From positions 1-6,614 of the forward strand of contig JAJCXU010000172.1 of NCBI GenBank assembly GCA_029263275.1: a stretch of DNA of 6,614 nucleotides. Direction: 5' to 3'. Under the pieces are notes generated by a model. That model was given only the letters and a program-made list of their open reading frames with translations, was not told the origin of the DNA and searched no databases. Origin of the DNA: Ilumatobacter sp. Its GTDB lineage: Bacteria; Actinomycetota; Acidimicrobiia; Acidimicrobiales; Ilumatobacteraceae. The translations under genes were made by a program, and so were the position numbers. This document shows, in pieces, positions 5,511 through 6,614 of the stretch (the first letter of the stretch is position 1; every line of letters begins with the position of its first letter).

Positions 5511-6505
5511 GACGAGACCTCCTCGGTCGTTGCGGTCACGTGATCGAGCAGTGAGGAGACGGGCTCCAAGGGGGCCTCGTCGGCCGCGATGACAGCGGCG
5601 GTGACTTCGTCTCGGGCCGCATCCCAGAGCGCCTCGACGTCGTCGCCGGTCAGCAGCGATTGTTCGATTGCCCACCCAGCAAAGGTCACGACAGGATCAC
5701 GCTCTTTCCAGGTCTCGATCTCCGCCGGGTCGCGGTAGAGATCGGGATCGAACATCGAGTGGGCCCGGAACCGGTAGGTCTGGAACTCGATGAACACCGG
5801 CCCTCCCCCGCCGGTGATCATCGAGCGCGCCCGTTTGGTCGCTCGCGCGACCTCGAGCACATCCATGCCGTCGACGCTCCAGGCGGGAATGGCATAGGCC
5901 GCGGCCTTGAGTGCCAGGTCGACCTGAGATTCGCTCGTCTCCAGGGACGTCCCCATCGCATATCGGTTGTTCTCGCAGCAGAACAGCACCGGAAGGTTCC
6001 AGAGTGCCGCGAGATTCAGCGCCTCGTGGAACTCCCCTTCGGCCATCGCCCCTTCACCGAAGAAGCACACGGTGACGCGGTCGTTCCCTGCCACCTGGTC
6101 CGCCAAGCCGAGACCGACGGCGAGTGGGAGATGCCCGCCGACAATGGCGTTGCCGCCGTAGAACCTGGTGGCGGCATCGAAGAGGTGCATCGAGCCGCCC
6201 CGACCTCCGGAGCAGCCAGTCGACCGGCCGAACATCTCTGCCATGATCCCCGTCGCCGGTATGCCCTTGAGGAGCGCATGGCCGTGTTCTCGATACGTCG
6301 CGAGCACGGAATCGTCGGAATCCAACGCGTGCATGACGCCGGTGGCCACCGCCTCTTCACCGATGTAGAGATGGAGGAAGCCGCGGATTTTCGATGCGGC
6401 ATAGAGTTCGGCGCACCGCTCCTCGAGTACCCGAATTCTGATCATGTCCCGCAGCAGGTCGCGACACGCCTCGGCAGGGATGCCCTTGAGTTCGTAACCT
6501 GTCAT
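5507..6505 (-). CDS. pdhA: Pyruvate-type dehydrogenase E1 component, alpha subunit
   Basis: A 332-aa cytoplasmic subunit carrying most of the thiamine-diphosphate/Mg site of the E1 heterotetramer. Landmarks are [16 protein letters not shown] (41-56), [12 protein letters not shown] (70-81), [14 protein letters not shown] (97-110), [15 protein letters not shown] (117-131), the cofactor motif [31 protein letters not shown] (150-180), VDGMDVLEV (211-219) and the loop [15 protein letters not shown] (244-258) with His249-Ser250. The second residue of the canonical GDG cofactor motif is Glu151 instead of Asp. The length is normal for bacterial PdhA/AcoA-type subunits. The substrate is probably pyruvate; acetoin or another 2-oxoacid is possible. 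The start is supported by AAGGA (6512-6516) 6 nt upstream and by the ATGA overlap (6502-6505) with the end of the upstream acyl-CoA synthetase gene. Confidence 0.93.
   Translation of the reverse strand: MTGYELKGIPAEACRDLLRDMIRIRVLEERCAELYAASKIRGFLHLYIGEEAVATGVMHALDSDDSVLATYREHGHALLKGIPATGIMAEMFGRSTGCSGGRGGSMHLFDAATRFYGGNAIVGGHLPLAVGLGLADQVAGNDRVTVCFFGEGAMAEGEFHEALNLAALWNLPVLFCCENNRYAMGTSLETSESQVDLALKAAAYAIPAWSVDGMDVLEVARATKRARSMITGGGGPVFIEFQTYRFRAHSMFDPDLYRDPAEIETWKERDPVVTFAGWAIEQSLLTGDDVEALWDAARDEVTAAVIAADEAPLEPVSSLLDHVTATTEEVSS
5518..5523 (-). promoter_or_regulatory. Ribosome binding site of E1 beta
   Basis: The minus strand reads AGGAGG with a 7-nt spacer to the ATG at 5510. It is the strongest site in the operon and lies inside the end of the E1 alpha gene. 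It fixes the start and may keep E1 beta translation at least equal to E1 alpha. Confidence 0.75.
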
Positions 6506-6614
6506 CGTGATTCCTTCGTGTCGGGGGAACCGGGAGCGGCTTCGAGTGTCGACGTGTCACCTTCGTCTTCGCCCAGTTCTCGTGCCTTCAGGACGCGACG
6601 CATGATCTTTCCGC
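6502..6614 (-). CDS. AMP-forming acetyl-/acyl-CoA synthetase, C-terminal end (partial)
   Basis: The reading frame entering from the right edge encodes [28 protein letters not shown]... and stops at TGA 6504-6502 (36 codons plus stop visible). GKIMRR is the C-terminal A10 motif of acyl-adenylate-forming enzymes. Its Lys (codon 6609-6607) is the catalytic lysine that is reversibly acetylated in Acs proteins. GDTSTLE is the characteristic tail of acetyl-CoA synthetases and close relatives. The enzyme would convert acetate (or a related acid), ATP and CoA to the acyl-CoA, AMP and pyrophosphate. The stop overlaps the E1 alpha start as ATGA, so it is the upstream operon partner. The start and most of the gene lie beyond the window, so the acid specificity is unknown. 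Confidence 0.82.
   Translation of the reverse strand, partial: GKIMRRVLKARELGEDEGDTSTLEAAPGSPDTKESR

Noticed and set aside
4191..5543. 450-codon plus-strand open frame
   Set aside because: It is antisense to the E2 and E1 beta genes, whose catalytic motifs are unmistakable, and its product has no recognisable fold or motif.

Overview
The window is high-GC bacterial DNA, densely packed, with mostly overlapping genes and no RNA genes, transposons, integrases or CRISPR array that I can see. Codon use (G/C at third positions), strong GGAGG-type ribosome sites and the flavour of the proteins suggest an actinobacterium; a marine or soil Acidimicrobiia-type organism is a reasonable guess, but the sequence alone does not fix the taxon.

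Left part (53-1295, minus strand): a two-gene unit made of a HypC/HupF-type small protein (1029-1295) followed by a ten-helix EamA/DMT-type permease (53-1039), overlapping by 11 nt. No hydrogenase or other Hyp gene is in view, and the HypC-like protein keeps the N-terminal Cys but lacks the usual conserved His. At the extreme left edge (1-60) both strands carry short open fragments that cannot be resolved.

Middle (1296-1559): a 264-nt divergent control region with an array of 11-bp direct repeats (1388-1450), weak candidate promoters on both sides and a possible 18-codon leader ORF (1507-1563) whose stop overlaps the start of the next gene. That gene (1560-2978, plus strand) encodes a complete MBL/beta-CASP/RMMBL protein of the bacterial RNase/KH-less CPSF-like family (472 aa).

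Right part (2960-6614, minus strand): one tightly coupled operon reading leftward. Order of transcription: an AMP-forming acetyl-/acyl-CoA synthetase (only its last 36 codons are inside the window), 2-oxoacid (pyruvate-type) dehydrogenase E1 alpha, E1 beta, a lipoyl-bearing E2 acyltransferase, and an 88-aa acyl carrier protein. Every junction is a start/stop overlap (ATGA or TGATG). No E3 gene lies between them, and the ACP tails the operon where E3 would often be. Together the genes would feed acyl groups, probably acetyl, from acetate and from a 2-oxoacid into CoA thioesters. The ACP raises the possibility that part of this flux is delivered to a carrier protein. The 3' ends of the ACP gene and the MBL gene overlap by 19 nt in convergent orientation.
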